Source: Streptomyces sp. WMMB303 (GTDB lineage Bacteria; Actinomycetota; Actinomycetes; Streptomycetales; Streptomycetaceae). From it: DNA of 64,000 nt. The stretch covers positions 6,045,001 to 6,109,000 of the forward strand of contig NZ_JARKIN010000001.1 of assembly GCF_029351045.1 (NCBI RefSeq). Reading direction: 5' to 3'. Position 1 is the stretch's first letter. Every line of letters begins with the position of its first letter. Of this stretch, positions 16,033-24,772 are shown piece after piece. The translations under genes were made by a program, and so were the position numbers. The notes under the pieces are model-generated. The model did no database searches. It saw only the letters and a list, made by a program, of their open reading frames with translations, and was not told where the DNA came from.

Positions 16033-16775
16033 TGGCCACCGCGGACGACGCGGAGGCCGCTGCCCGGTTCCGCCGGCTGCACCGCGACCGGAAGCCGGGC
16101 GAGGCGCTGGTGCTGCCCGGCGCCTGGGATCCGGCCTCCGCCCGGATCTTCGCCCAGGCGGGGTTCTCCGCGCTGGCCACCCCCAGCGCCGGGGTAGCGG
16201 CCTCGCTCGGATACGAGGACGGCGCGTGCCCCGCCGACGAGATGTTCGCCGCCGTCACCCGGATCACCCGCGCCGTCACCATCCCGGTGAGCGCGGACAT
16301 CGAACGGGGATACGGCCTTCCCCCGGCCGAGATCGCCGCGCGCCTCCGCGCCGCCGGGGCCGTCGGCTGCAACCTGGAGGACTCGGCGGACGGAGTGCTG
16401 CTGCCTGCCGGGGAGCAGGCCGACTTCCTGGCGGACGTACGGGCCGCGCTGGGCTCCGCACCCTTTCTGAACGCGCGGATCGACGTCTACATCCGGGGCG
16501 CGGAGGAGCCGCTCGCGGAGGCGCTGGCACGGGGCAGCGCCTACGTCGCGGCCGGCGCGGACGGGGTGTATCCGATCGGCGCGCCGTCGGAGGACCTCGC
16601 GGTCCTCGCCCGCGCGCTGCCGGTGCCGGTCAATGCGCTGGCCGAGGAAGACGGACCCCGCGCCGCGGAGTTGGCCGCCGCCGGTGCCGCGCGGGTCACC
16701 TTCGGCGGTGGCCTCGCGGCCCGCGCCTACGCGGGCGTACGCGACCTGGCAGCGGAGCTGCCCCGCGGAGGCTGA
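16032..16775 (+). CDS. Isocitrate lyase/PEP mutase superfamily protein
   Basis: A 247-residue TIM-barrel enzyme of the isocitrate lyase/phosphoenolpyruvate mutase superfamily. LVLPGAWDPASARI at residues 26-39 and SADIERGYG near residue 94 are typical of the oxaloacetate decarboxylase-like or phosphonomutase-like branch. NLEDSADG near residue 117 carries the metal-binding acidic residues. These proteins make or break C-C or P-C bonds in 2-oxo acids; the exact reaction is unknown here. It is coupled to the AhpD-like gene by an ATGA overlap, and no phosphonate biosynthesis gene is nearby. Confidence 0.85.
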   Translation: MATADDAEAAARFRRLHRDRKPGEALVLPGAWDPASARIFAQAGFSALATPSAGVAASLGYEDGACPADEMFAAVTRITRAVTIPVSADIERGYGLPPAEIAARLRAAGAVGCNLEDSADGVLLPAGEQADFLADVRAALGSAPFLNARIDVYIRGAEEPLAEALARGSAYVAAGADGVYPIGAPSEDLAVLARALPVPVNALAEEDGPRAAELAAAGAARVTFGGGLAARAYAGVRDLAAELPRGG

Positions 16776-16837
16776 GGGAGGGAGTTCGCCCGCTCTCGCC
16801 CCCGAGGTTCTCCGGGCGGTCAGACGTCCCGACGTGG

Positions 16838-18553
16838 TCAGACCTCCCGCCGCGCCCCCGGGGCGGCCTCCGCACTTCCGGGAGCGAGGCGCAGCGCACG
16901 CAGTGCCCTGGCGGAGACGTACAGGGGGCGGAGCAGGGCGAAGCCCGCGAGGAGGGCGGTCAGCGCGACGGTCTGGTGGTCGCCGTCGCGGAAACCCCAT
17001 GCCGTGCCCAGAGCCGCGGCGGTCAGCGCGGCCCACAGGCACATCCTCCGCAGGGCGCGGGGCAGTTCGGGATCGGCCGGGGCAGGACCGGTGGGTGGGA
17101 CGACGGCGCCTCCGCGGTCGGACGCGGCGGGCACGGGGGAAGGGACAGTGGCAGGGACGGGAGGTTCCTTCGACGGTGCCGCTTCTCCGGACTCGGCCCG
17201 GGCCTCGGCATCGGCACGATCGCTCCAGCGCATGCTGTGGCCGACGACGACGGAGAGCCAGGCGAGCGGTGGGGCCAGCACGGCCACCGCGCCCGCGCTC
17301 TTCGTCCAGAACGAGCCGACACCGTAGGCGGTGGCCGCCAGCAGGAGCAGGCCGAGGAGGAGGGCGGAGAAGCTCCGGGGATGCAGCAGCGGGTCCCACG
17401 GCGGGGTGGGGAGCGCACTCCGCGCCTGTGCCCGGGCGGCTTCGGCCGTCATCGTGGGCATGCGCGCACCGTCCGGGAGCGGTTCGCCCGCGGCGGTCTG
17501 CAGCTTGCCCTGTGCGAACCGTCCGTCGTCGAGCAGGAGTACGGCATCGGCGGACGGAGCGCCGTGGGCGCCGCGTCGGGTCGCCCGTGCCGTCCGCTCG
17601 GCACGGCAGACCCGGGCCCCGCTGCCGATCAGGGGTGCGGCGGCGTCCGGTGCGAGGACCGCCGGGTCGAGGGCCGGGTCGAGGAAGAACTCCAGGCGCG
17701 TGCAGCCCTGGGGGGCCGCTTCCTCTTCGCTCGGCGTCAGCAGGACGAGGCGTGGCGCCGCCTGTTCGAGCGGCTTGCCCTGCTCGCGCCGCTCGCCGTT
17801 CGCCGCCCCGGCGCCGACGACCGTCACCGGCAGAGAACGCCCGTGCCCCCGCCGGGTCAGCCCGGCAAGGCCACCGCCTGTCGTCCTGCCCCACGCGGCG
17901 GCGAGCGCCAGGCCGATGCCCATGCCCAGGGCGACGATGGTGACCGACACCGGATCGGCCGGGCCGCCGACCTCGGCCTCCAGCTCCGCCCGGTCGTGCG
18001 AGGTGATCCAGCCGAGCTCCTTCACGGAGGGGACGTACAGGACCCATACCCGCAACCTGCTGCCCTCTTCGGGCCTGCGTTCGGTCCGCAGGGACACGGT
18101 CGTCGTCACCTCGCCGCTGTCGAAGGGGACCGCGATCCGGACATCGTTGAGGAAGTAGGTCGTGCGGCCGCCGTGCGACTCGGTCGACAGGACCTTCTCC
18201 ACGGGGAGCGCGCGGATCGTGTAGCCGGCCTCCCGCATCCGCCAGGCGTCCGGTGCGAAGGAGAGCGGCGCGGTGACGAGGGCGACCACCACCAGGAGCC
18301 AGACGAGGAACCCGCCCCCGATCAGACCAGGGCGCCGCCCGGGCCACCAGTACGCCGTTGCGCCCCGGTCCGGGCGCTTCCGTACGGCTCGGCGCCCGCC
18401 GAGGGCCCCGACTGCGGCTGTCCCGAGGCAGCCGACGAGGTCCCAGCGGGGCAGCGGCGTCGATGGCGCGGCGATCATCCGGATCAGCGCCGCCAGTACT
18501 CCCAGCGCGCACACCGCGGACCAGATCCACACCGCCCGGAGGCTGCCGTTCAT
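16838..18553 (-). CDS. Large hypothetical membrane protein
   Basis: A 571-residue protein that I do not recognise. Hydrophobic helices are near residues 8-28, 85-106 and 205-225, with further pairs near 375-415 and 495-545. Between the third and fourth helices is a beta-rich soluble segment with TTYFLNDVRIAVPFDSGEV and LRVWVLYVPS, reminiscent of DUF3592-like extracytoplasmic domains. A second soluble block (about 240-370) follows. The start ATG 18553 is chosen for the GGGGGTG six bases upstream; GTG 18562 is the alternative. It converges with the PEP mutase-like gene and shows no clear partner. Confidence 0.65.
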   Translation of the reverse strand: MNGSLRAVWIWSAVCALGVLAALIRMIAAPSTPLPRWDLVGCLGTAAVGALGGRRAVRKRPDRGATAYWWPGRRPGLIGGGFLVWLLVVVALVTAPLSFAPDAWRMREAGYTIRALPVEKVLSTESHGGRTTYFLNDVRIAVPFDSGEVTTTVSLRTERRPEEGSRLRVWVLYVPSVKELGWITSHDRAELEAEVGGPADPVSVTIVALGMGIGLALAAAWGRTTGGGLAGLTRRGHGRSLPVTVVGAGAANGERREQGKPLEQAAPRLVLLTPSEEEAAPQGCTRLEFFLDPALDPAVLAPDAAAPLIGSGARVCRAERTARATRRGAHGAPSADAVLLLDDGRFAQGKLQTAAGEPLPDGARMPTMTAEAARAQARSALPTPPWDPLLHPRSFSALLLGLLLLAATAYGVGSFWTKSAGAVAVLAPPLAWLSVVVGHSMRWSDRADAEARAESGEAAPSKEPPVPATVPSPVPAASDRGGAVVPPTGPAPADPELPRALRRMCLWAALTAAALGTAWGFRDGDHQTVALTALLAGFALLRPLYVSARALRALRLAPGSAEAAPGARREV

Positions 18554-18693
18554 CCGGATCACCCCCGTACGTGCTCGGTGCTCGTTCCTGGGGTCTCAGG
18601 CTACAAACACCCGAATGAGAACCAGGAGCCGACGCCCGCCGGAGGGCCCGGGGCGGGCCGGACGACAGGCCGTCCGGCCGCGAGAACACACCG

Positions 18694-18724
18694 CGCCCCC
18701 GTGACGGCGGGCGTCACGGGGGCG
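18694..18724 (-). terminator. Terminator after the betaine transport operon
   Basis: A perfect 13-bp stem (18694-18706 with 18712-18724) with a 5-base loop begins 42 bases past the stop of the binding-protein gene on the minus strand. Confidence 0.75.
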
Positions 18725-18765
18725 GGAGAGGTGGGGATGGCTGCCTCAGGCAGCGAAGCGCAGCA

Positions 18766-19728
18766 TCACTTCTTGGGGATCCACTTCTCCCACGTGGACT
18801 TGTTGTCCTTGATCCACTTGGCCGCGGCGTCCTCCGGGTCCATCTTCTTACCGGCGATCATTCCGGCGACCTCGTTCTGGTCCTTGGTGGACCAGTGGAA
18901 GTTCTTGATGAACTCGGCGGCCTTGCTGTCACCGTTCGCGAAGTCCTTGTTCATGAACTTCTCGAGCTGGTTGGTCTCGTAGCCGCACTCGGCCTCGGAC
19001 GCGGGAACCTCGCAGCCCTTGGTGTACTTGGGCAGCGGAACCTCGACCAGGTCGATCTTCTCGTTCATCCACTGCGGCTCCCACCAGTAGGTGAGGAACG
19101 GCTTCTTGGCGTCGTAGAGCCGCTTGAGCTCCTTGAGCTGGGCCGCTTCGGCGCCGGAGGGGATGTGCTTGAACTTGAGCCCGAGGTTCTTGATGAGCTC
19201 CTTGTCGTGCTGCGAGTAGGACGGGGCGGCACCGATGAAGTGGCCCAGGTCGCCGCTCTCGGAGGTCCTGAAGTCCTTGTAGTGCTTGTTGAGGTTCTTG
19301 TAGCTCTTCAGGATGTCGGGGTGCTTGTCGGCGTAGTACTTCGGCACGAACCAGCCGATGTGGCCGACGACGCCGAGGTCGCCGCCGGAGACGACGGTCT
19401 TCTTCTCCTCGACGTACTTCTTCTGCTTCTTCGGGACGCCGTGCCAGTCCTCGAGGATGACGTCGGCCTTGCCGCTGTTGAGCGCGTCGAAGGCGACGGG
19501 CTCGTCCATCTGCTTGGCCTCGACCTTGACGTCGAGCTCGTCCTCGAGGAGCTTCTTGACGACGGCCGCGTTGGCGGTGGCACCCACCCAGGAGGGCTCG
19601 GCGAGGACGACCTTGTCGTCGCCGCCGCCGCTCGCCTTGGTGTCGGCGGCGCAGCCGGTGGTGAGGGCGAGCACGCCCAGCAGACCGACTCCGGCCACTC
19701 CGATGGTGCTTACGCGCTTGATTCTCAT
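18766..19728 (-). CDS. Glycine betaine/choline ABC transporter substrate-binding lipoprotein
   Basis: A 320-residue OpuAC/ProX-type binding lipoprotein. The signal peptide ends LALTTGC, with Cys24 as the lipid-modified residue. The mature protein keeps the family features: LAEPSWVGA near residue 44, VILEDWHG near residue 90 and GHIGWFVPKYY near residue 122. Trp and Tyr residues in such proteins form the aromatic cage for quaternary ammonium ligands. The C-terminal YWWEPQWM adds to this cage signature. The start ATG 19728 has AGGAAAGAG upstream. It is the last gene of the betaine locus, 67 bases after the permease. Whether it prefers betaine, choline or proline betaine cannot be read from the sequence. 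Confidence 0.9.
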   Translation of the reverse strand: MRIKRVSTIGVAGVGLLGVLALTTGCAADTKASGGGDDKVVLAEPSWVGATANAAVVKKLLEDELDVKVEAKQMDEPVAFDALNSGKADVILEDWHGVPKKQKKYVEEKKTVVSGGDLGVVGHIGWFVPKYYADKHPDILKSYKNLNKHYKDFRTSESGDLGHFIGAAPSYSQHDKELIKNLGLKFKHIPSGAEAAQLKELKRLYDAKKPFLTYWWEPQWMNEKIDLVEVPLPKYTKGCEVPASEAECGYETNQLEKFMNKDFANGDSKAAEFIKNFHWSTKDQNEVAGMIAGKKMDPEDAAAKWIKDNKSTWEKWIPKK

Positions 19729-19795
19729 GCGAATTTCTCTTTCCTGTGGGACGGGATGGGGGGACCCGTCGGGGGGATCTCGGGGGACGGAGGTC

Positions 19796-21835
19796 TCAGT
19801 CGCGGTTGCGCTTCGCGGCCGGCTGGGACAGGCGGTCGAGCATGATGCCGAGGCAGACGATGGCGATGCCGGCGGGGAAGCCCTGCGAGAGGTCGCCCTT
19901 CGACAGGCCGCGGACCACCATGTAGCCGAGTGCGCCGCCGCCGATGAGGCCGGCGACGACGACCATCGACAGCACGAGGACGACCCCCTGATTGAGGGCG
20001 ACCAGCATGGATTTCCTCGCCAGCGGCAGCTGTACGCCGAACAGTTGCTGCATGCCGGTGGCGCCCAACGAGTTGGACGCCTCCATGGCGGCCGGGTCGA
20101 CGTGACGCAGCCCCTGTGCGGTGATGCGGATGACCGCGGGTGCCGCGTAGATGACCGCGGCGAGGATGCCACCGGTACGGTTCTGGCCGACCAGCGCGAT
20201 CACCGGGATCAGGTACACGAATTGCGGCATCGTCTGCATGGTGTCGAGCACCGGCCGCATGAGCTTGTCCACCCGTTCGACGCGGGCGCACAGCACGCCG
20301 ACGAGCACGCCGACGACGATGGTCAGCAGGAGGCCCGCGAGCACCTGCGAGAGGGTGTCCATGGCCACGTCCCACAGCCGCATCCAGCCGACCAGGGCGA
20401 GGCAGATCACCCCGGTGAGCGCGGCGCGCCAGGTGCCGACGATCCAGCCGATCACGGCGACGAGCAGGGCCAGCGCCCACCACGGGGTGGTCTGCAGGCC
20501 GTCGCGCAGCGGGTTGAGGACGAACTCGGTGAAGCCCTCGGCCCAGGTGATGGTGCCGCCCAGGAGGGGGATGCCGGAGCCCAGGTGGTCGGTGAACCAG
20601 TTGACGGCCGTGTCGATGGAGTTGGTGAAGTCGACGACCCAGTTCTCGGGCCACTCGTCTCCGGCGACGGCGGTGCCGATCGCGGCGAAGAGGACGGTGA
20701 GTGCGGCGATGCCGCCCCAGACGACGATCCGCAGTTGTGCGGCGGCGCGGGAGAAGCTCGTGGTGGCGACGTCGTCGATCCGCTCGCCGGCCGCGGCCGT
20801 GGTGCGGTCCAGCAGCACGGCCAGCAGCACGACGGCGACACCGGCGACCAGCGCGTCGCCGTTCTTCAGCGCGCCGAGCGCCTCGTAGACCTCGGAGCCC
20901 AGGCCGCCGGCGCCGATCAGCGAGGCGAGCACGACCATGGACAGACACATCATGATCGTCTGGTTGAGGCCCAGCATCATCTGCTTGCGGGCCAGCGGCA
21001 GCCGGGCGGTCAGCAGCCGCTGCCGGGCGTCGGCGCCCAGCGAGGTGGCCGCCTCCAGCGCGGTCGGGTCGGCCTGGCGCAGGCCGAGCGAGGTGAGGCG
21101 GGCCATCGGCGGCGCCGCGTAGATCACCGTCGCGATGAGCGCGGACGGGACGCCGATGTCGAACATCAGCACCAGCGGCAGCAGGTAGGCGAACGCCGGC
21201 ATGACCTGCATGGTGTCGAAGACGGGCCGCAGGAGCTTCTCGAAGCGGTCCGAGACTCCGGAGGCCAGGCCGAGCAGGGCGCCGAGGAGGGCGGCGAGGA
21301 TGATCGAGACGATCATCAGCGCCAGGGTCTCCATCGTCGGTTCCCACACGTCCAGCACTCCGCACACCGCGAAGACCGCGAGTGCCGTGCCGCCGGTGCG
21401 CAGCGCGCGCCGGGAGAGGTCGGCGCCGCCCGCGGCCCAGGCGATCAGGGTGCCGACGACGATGACGCCGACGTAGCTCATCGACTCCAGCAGGCTCAGC
21501 AGCGTGTCGTACGAAGCCTGCGCGAAGTTGCTGATGTGCAGCAGGAAGTACAGGAAGATCCAGTGCGATTCGCGGTTGTCGACGAGCCAGTTGTCCAGGT
21601 CGTTGAGCGGCGACTGCACGTCGGCGGTCAGCGAGCGCGGCCAGGTGCCGGCGCCGGTGACCAGTGCGCTGACCACGACGACCAGGGCCGCGACCAGCAG
21701 TGCGAGGGTCTTGGGGTTGCCGAGGAAGCGGGCGAGCGCCGAGGGCGGTGCGGCTTCCTGCGGGGCCTCGGCGGGCTCCTTCGGGGAGGGCGCGGGGTTC
21801 GCGGCCTCGTCCTTGGTGAGGGTCGGGGAGCTCAT
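19796..21835 (-). CDS. Double-length betaine ABC permease (two fused permease domains)
   Basis: A 679-residue permease, about twice the length of a typical OpuAB/ProW protein. Two binding-protein-dependent permease domains lie in one chain. The EAA-type loops are LEAATSLGADARQRLLTARL in the first half and MEASNSLGATGMQQLFGVQL in the second; both are followed by PLARK and a Leu-Asn-Gln. The N-terminal 40 residues are Pro/Ala/Glu-rich and cytoplasmic. One chain could therefore supply both halves of the membrane channel. It follows the ATPase gene by 52 bases and precedes the binding protein by 67. Confidence 0.9.
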   Translation of the reverse strand: MSSPTLTKDEAANPAPSPKEPAEAPQEAAPPSALARFLGNPKTLALLVAALVVVVSALVTGAGTWPRSLTADVQSPLNDLDNWLVDNRESHWIFLYFLLHISNFAQASYDTLLSLLESMSYVGVIVVGTLIAWAAGGADLSRRALRTGGTALAVFAVCGVLDVWEPTMETLALMIVSIILAALLGALLGLASGVSDRFEKLLRPVFDTMQVMPAFAYLLPLVLMFDIGVPSALIATVIYAAPPMARLTSLGLRQADPTALEAATSLGADARQRLLTARLPLARKQMMLGLNQTIMMCLSMVVLASLIGAGGLGSEVYEALGALKNGDALVAGVAVVLLAVLLDRTTAAAGERIDDVATTSFSRAAAQLRIVVWGGIAALTVLFAAIGTAVAGDEWPENWVVDFTNSIDTAVNWFTDHLGSGIPLLGGTITWAEGFTEFVLNPLRDGLQTTPWWALALLVAVIGWIVGTWRAALTGVICLALVGWMRLWDVAMDTLSQVLAGLLLTIVVGVLVGVLCARVERVDKLMRPVLDTMQTMPQFVYLIPVIALVGQNRTGGILAAVIYAAPAVIRITAQGLRHVDPAAMEASNSLGATGMQQLFGVQLPLARKSMLVALNQGVVLVLSMVVVAGLIGGGALGYMVVRGLSKGDLSQGFPAGIAIVCLGIMLDRLSQPAAKRNRD

Positions 21836-21887
21836 ATCAGCCCCCCGCCGGTATGGACCGCCTCCGCGGTGCTGTGGCGTGTGGCGC

Positions 21888-23033
21888 TCATACGGCGGCC
21901 ACCTCCCGTTCCGTGCCGTCCTCGGGTGCGGTGTCCTCGGGGTCGGCGTCCTTGTCGAGCCCGGCGACGACGATCAGCAGGCTCGCGTGGTCGACGACGC
22001 CGAGCAGCCGGCCGTCCTCGACGACGCGGCAGTGCTCGCCGGTGCGGGCGACGGTCTCGATCGCGGTCGAGACGAGGGTGTCGGGGGCGATCTCGGTGCC
22101 GGTCTTCGCCTCGGCGCCCTCGGCGGGGCGCATCGCGCGGCGCACCGAGATGACCTGCTCGCGGGGGACGTCGCGGACGAAGTCGCGGACGTAGTCGTCG
22201 GCCGGGTTGGCGACGATCTCCTCGGGGGTGCCGAGCTGGACGACCTCGCCGTCGCGCATCAGGGCGATGCGGTCGCCCAGGCGCAGTGCCTCGGACAGGT
22301 CGTGGGTGATGAAGACCATCGTGCGGCCCTCTTCGTGGTGCAGCCGGATGACCTCTTCCTGCATGTCGCGGCGGATCAGCGGGTCCAGCGCGCTGAACGG
22401 CTCGTCGAAGAGCAGCACCTCGGGGTCGACGGCCAGCGCGCGGGCGAGGCCGACGCGCTGCTGCTGGCCGCCGGAGAGCTGGCCGGGGCGGCGCTCGCCC
22501 AGTCCGTCCAGGCCGACCTTGGTGACCATCTCGGCGGCGCGTTCGCGCCGTTCGGCCTTGCCCATGCCCTGGATCTCGAGGCCGTAGGCGACGTTGTCGA
22601 CGACGGTGCGGTGCGGGAGCAGGCCGAAGTTCTGGAACACCATGGAGGCCCGGTGCCTGCGCAGCTCGCGCAGCGCGTCGGCGCCCATGCCGATGACGTC
22701 CTCGCCGTTGAACTCCAGCGAGCCGGCGGTGGGTTCGATCAGCCGGGTCAGGCAGCGCACCAGGGTGGATTTGCCGGAGCCGGAGAGGCCCATGACGACG
22801 AAGACCTCGCCCTGGTGCACGTCGAAGGAGACGTCGCGGACGGCTGCGGTGCAGCCGGTCTGCTCGCGCAGTTCGCTCTGTGAGAGTCCGGCGTGGGAGG
22901 CGTCGTGGGGGATCCGGTCGGCCTTGGGGCCGAAGACCTTCCACAGGTTGCGGACGGAGATGGCGGGGCCCGCCTGGTCGCCGTGCTCGTGTGTGTTCTC
23001 GCCGGCTGCCGTGGCTTCAGCGGTCTCGGACAT
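21888..23033 (-). CDS. Glycine betaine/choline ABC transporter ATP-binding protein
   Basis: A 381-residue ProV/OpuAA-type ATPase energising quaternary-amine import. Walker A is GLSGSGKS near residue 80, the Q-loop is VFQNFGLLPH, the ABC signature is LSGGQQQR near residue 190, Walker B is VLLFDEPFSALD, and the switch is THD. A C-terminal segment (about 300-370) resembles CBS-type regulatory domains that sense ionic strength in OpuA. Residues 28-60 carry the insertion before Walker A seen in ProV proteins. The start ATG shares a base with the stop of the upstream GMC gene (ATGA), linking transport to choline oxidation. Confidence 0.93.
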   Translation of the reverse strand: MSETAEATAAGENTHEHGDQAGPAISVRNLWKVFGPKADRIPHDASHAGLSQSELREQTGCTAAVRDVSFDVHQGEVFVVMGLSGSGKSTLVRCLTRLIEPTAGSLEFNGEDVIGMGADALRELRRHRASMVFQNFGLLPHRTVVDNVAYGLEIQGMGKAERRERAAEMVTKVGLDGLGERRPGQLSGGQQQRVGLARALAVDPEVLLFDEPFSALDPLIRRDMQEEVIRLHHEEGRTMVFITHDLSEALRLGDRIALMRDGEVVQLGTPEEIVANPADDYVRDFVRDVPREQVISVRRAMRPAEGAEAKTGTEIAPDTLVSTAIETVARTGEHCRVVEDGRLLGVVDHASLLIVVAGLDKDADPEDTAPEDGTEREVAAV

Positions 23034-24613
23034 CAGGCAACACCTCCCGGTGCCGTGGTCGCTTGTTTGTCGGTCTGGGTGGGACGGATGAGGTCGACCG
23101 CCTTCTCGCCGAGCATCAGCACCCCGATCATCGGGTTGACGGCGGGCATGGTCGGGAAGACGGAGGCGTCCGCGATGCGGATGCCCGTCAGGCCGCGGAC
23201 GCGCAGCCGGGGGTCGACGACGGCGAGTGCGTCGTCCTCCGCGCCCATCCGGCAGGTGCCCGCCGGGTGGTAGACGGTGTGCGCGGCCTTGCGCACCAGC
23301 TCGCTGATCTCCTCGTCGTCGGTCACCTCGGGCCCGGGGAAGACCTCCCGCTTGAGCCACTTGGCGAACGGCTCGGCCTGGGCGACCTTGCGGGCGAGCT
23401 TGATGCCGTCGACGAGGGTCTGGCCGTCGTAGTCGAAGCCGTTCTCGTCGGGCTCGAAGTACTTGAAGTCGAGCGCGGGCTTGACCTCGGGGTCGGCGGA
23501 GGTCAGGTAGACCCGGCCGCGGCTGCGCGACTTGGGGATGTTGGGGGTCATCGACACGCCGTGCTCGGGGCGTTCGTAGCCCATCCGCTCGGGGTTGTCG
23601 GTGAACGGGATCTGGTAGAAGTGGAACATCAGGTCGGGGCCCTGGTGGTCCGGGTCCCGCTTGACGAACAGGCCCGCGTCGGAGTCCATCGCGGAGTTGT
23701 CCGGGATCGGCCCGTCGGTCTCCCACACGATCACCGACTCGGGGTGGTCGATGAGGTTCTCGCCGACGCCGGGCAGGTCGTGGACGACGGGGATGCCCAG
23801 CTCCTGGAGGTCCTCCCGGCGGCCGACGCCCGAGTGCATCAGCAGCCGCGGGGTGTCCACGGCGCCCGCGCAGACCAGCACCTCGCGGCCGGCGGTCAGC
23901 AGCCGCTCCTCGCCGTCCTTGCCGCGTACGTGGACGCCGCTGACGGTCTTGCCGTCGGCGCCGCCGATCTCCAGCTTGTACGCCCACGTCTCCAGCAGGA
24001 TGTGCAGGTTGGGGCGGTCGCCGGCCTCGATGTGCGGGTGCAGGTAGGCGACGGAGGCGGAGGAGCGCTTGTTGTCCTCCGGGTGGTAGGAGAGGTCGAA
24101 GAAGCCGACGCCCTCCTCGAAGGGCTGGTCGTTGAAGCCGACGACCTCGGGAAGGTCGAGGGCGTCCTTCGCGGCGTCGATCCAGTCCTGTGCGATCGCG
24201 TTCTGGTCCTTCTTGGCGACGCGCACCACGTTGTTGCGCAGCTTGCCGAAGTAGGGCTCCATGGCCCGGGCACCCCAGCCGGTGGCGCCCGCGGCCTCCC
24301 ACTCGTCCCAGTCGGAAGGCAGCGGCTTGAAGGAGATCAGGGTGTTGTGCGACGAGCAGCCGCCGAGCACCTTGGCGCGGCTGTGCAGGATGTGCGAGTT
24401 GCCGCGGGGCTGCTCGGTGGTCGTGTACTCGTAGTCCAGCTCCCCGCCCAGCAGGCCCAGCCATTTGCGGAGGGTGAGGACCTCGGGCCGGTCGATGTCG
24501 GAGGGGCCGCCTTCGATCAGGGCGACGGTGACGTCCGGGTCCTCGGCGAGCCGCGAGGCGATCACCGATCCGGCCGTCCCACCTCCGACGATCACATAGT
24601 CATAGCTGGGCAT
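23033..24613 (-). CDS. betA: GMC oxidoreductase, probable choline dehydrogenase
   Basis: A 526-residue FAD enzyme of the glucose-methanol-choline family, predicted to oxidise choline to betaine aldehyde. The FAD motif VIVGGGTAGSVIASRL is at residues 7-22, a second FAD contact is GGCSSHN near residue 85, and the C-terminal active-site runs are YHPAGTCRMG and VNPM. The gene sits between an aldehyde dehydrogenase and a betaine-type ABC transporter, the main support for choline as substrate; other alcohols are possible. ATG 24613 has AAGGAG about 10 bases upstream. A perfect 26-bp palindrome lies in the leader. Confidence 0.85.
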   Translation of the reverse strand: MPSYDYVIVGGGTAGSVIASRLAEDPDVTVALIEGGPSDIDRPEVLTLRKWLGLLGGELDYEYTTTEQPRGNSHILHSRAKVLGGCSSHNTLISFKPLPSDWDEWEAAGATGWGARAMEPYFGKLRNNVVRVAKKDQNAIAQDWIDAAKDALDLPEVVGFNDQPFEEGVGFFDLSYHPEDNKRSSASVAYLHPHIEAGDRPNLHILLETWAYKLEIGGADGKTVSGVHVRGKDGEERLLTAGREVLVCAGAVDTPRLLMHSGVGRREDLQELGIPVVHDLPGVGENLIDHPESVIVWETDGPIPDNSAMDSDAGLFVKRDPDHQGPDLMFHFYQIPFTDNPERMGYERPEHGVSMTPNIPKSRSRGRVYLTSADPEVKPALDFKYFEPDENGFDYDGQTLVDGIKLARKVAQAEPFAKWLKREVFPGPEVTDDEEISELVRKAAHTVYHPAGTCRMGAEDDALAVVDPRLRVRGLTGIRIADASVFPTMPAVNPMIGVLMLGEKAVDLIRPTQTDKQATTAPGGVA

Positions 24614-24673
24614 AGGGGTGCTGCTCCTTGAGAACTTCCGGGGAGGGGGCTGGCGGTTGGTACGGGTGCGCCG

Positions 24674-24699
24674 CGGCGGCTCGACCGGTCGAGCCGCCG
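24674..24699. promoter_or_regulatory. Perfect 26-bp palindrome between betB and betA
   Basis: Bases 24674-24686 are the exact reverse complement of 24687-24699, with the centre at ACCGGT. It lies 60 bases upstream of the betA start and 73 bases downstream of the betB stop, so it could be an attenuator, an operator, or a processing hairpin dividing the two halves of the locus. Confidence 0.55.
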
Positions 24700-24752
24700 T
24701 CGCGCTCTGTTCGGGGTCGGGGGTGTGCGCGGTGAAATGGGGCCGGTGGCCG

Positions 24753-24772
24753 GCCGGGCTCCTTCGCCCGGC
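24753..24772 (-). terminator. Hairpin directly after betB
   Basis: A 7-bp stem (24753-24759 with 24766-24772) begins immediately past the aldehyde dehydrogenase stop on the minus strand. There is no T-run; it may act only as a weak terminator or mRNA 3' stabiliser. Confidence 0.4.

Noticed and set aside
23034..24464. Extended frame of the ABC ATPase running back through the GMC gene
   Set aside because: The translation is a frame-shifted shadow; the ATPase starts at the ATGA overlap at 23033.
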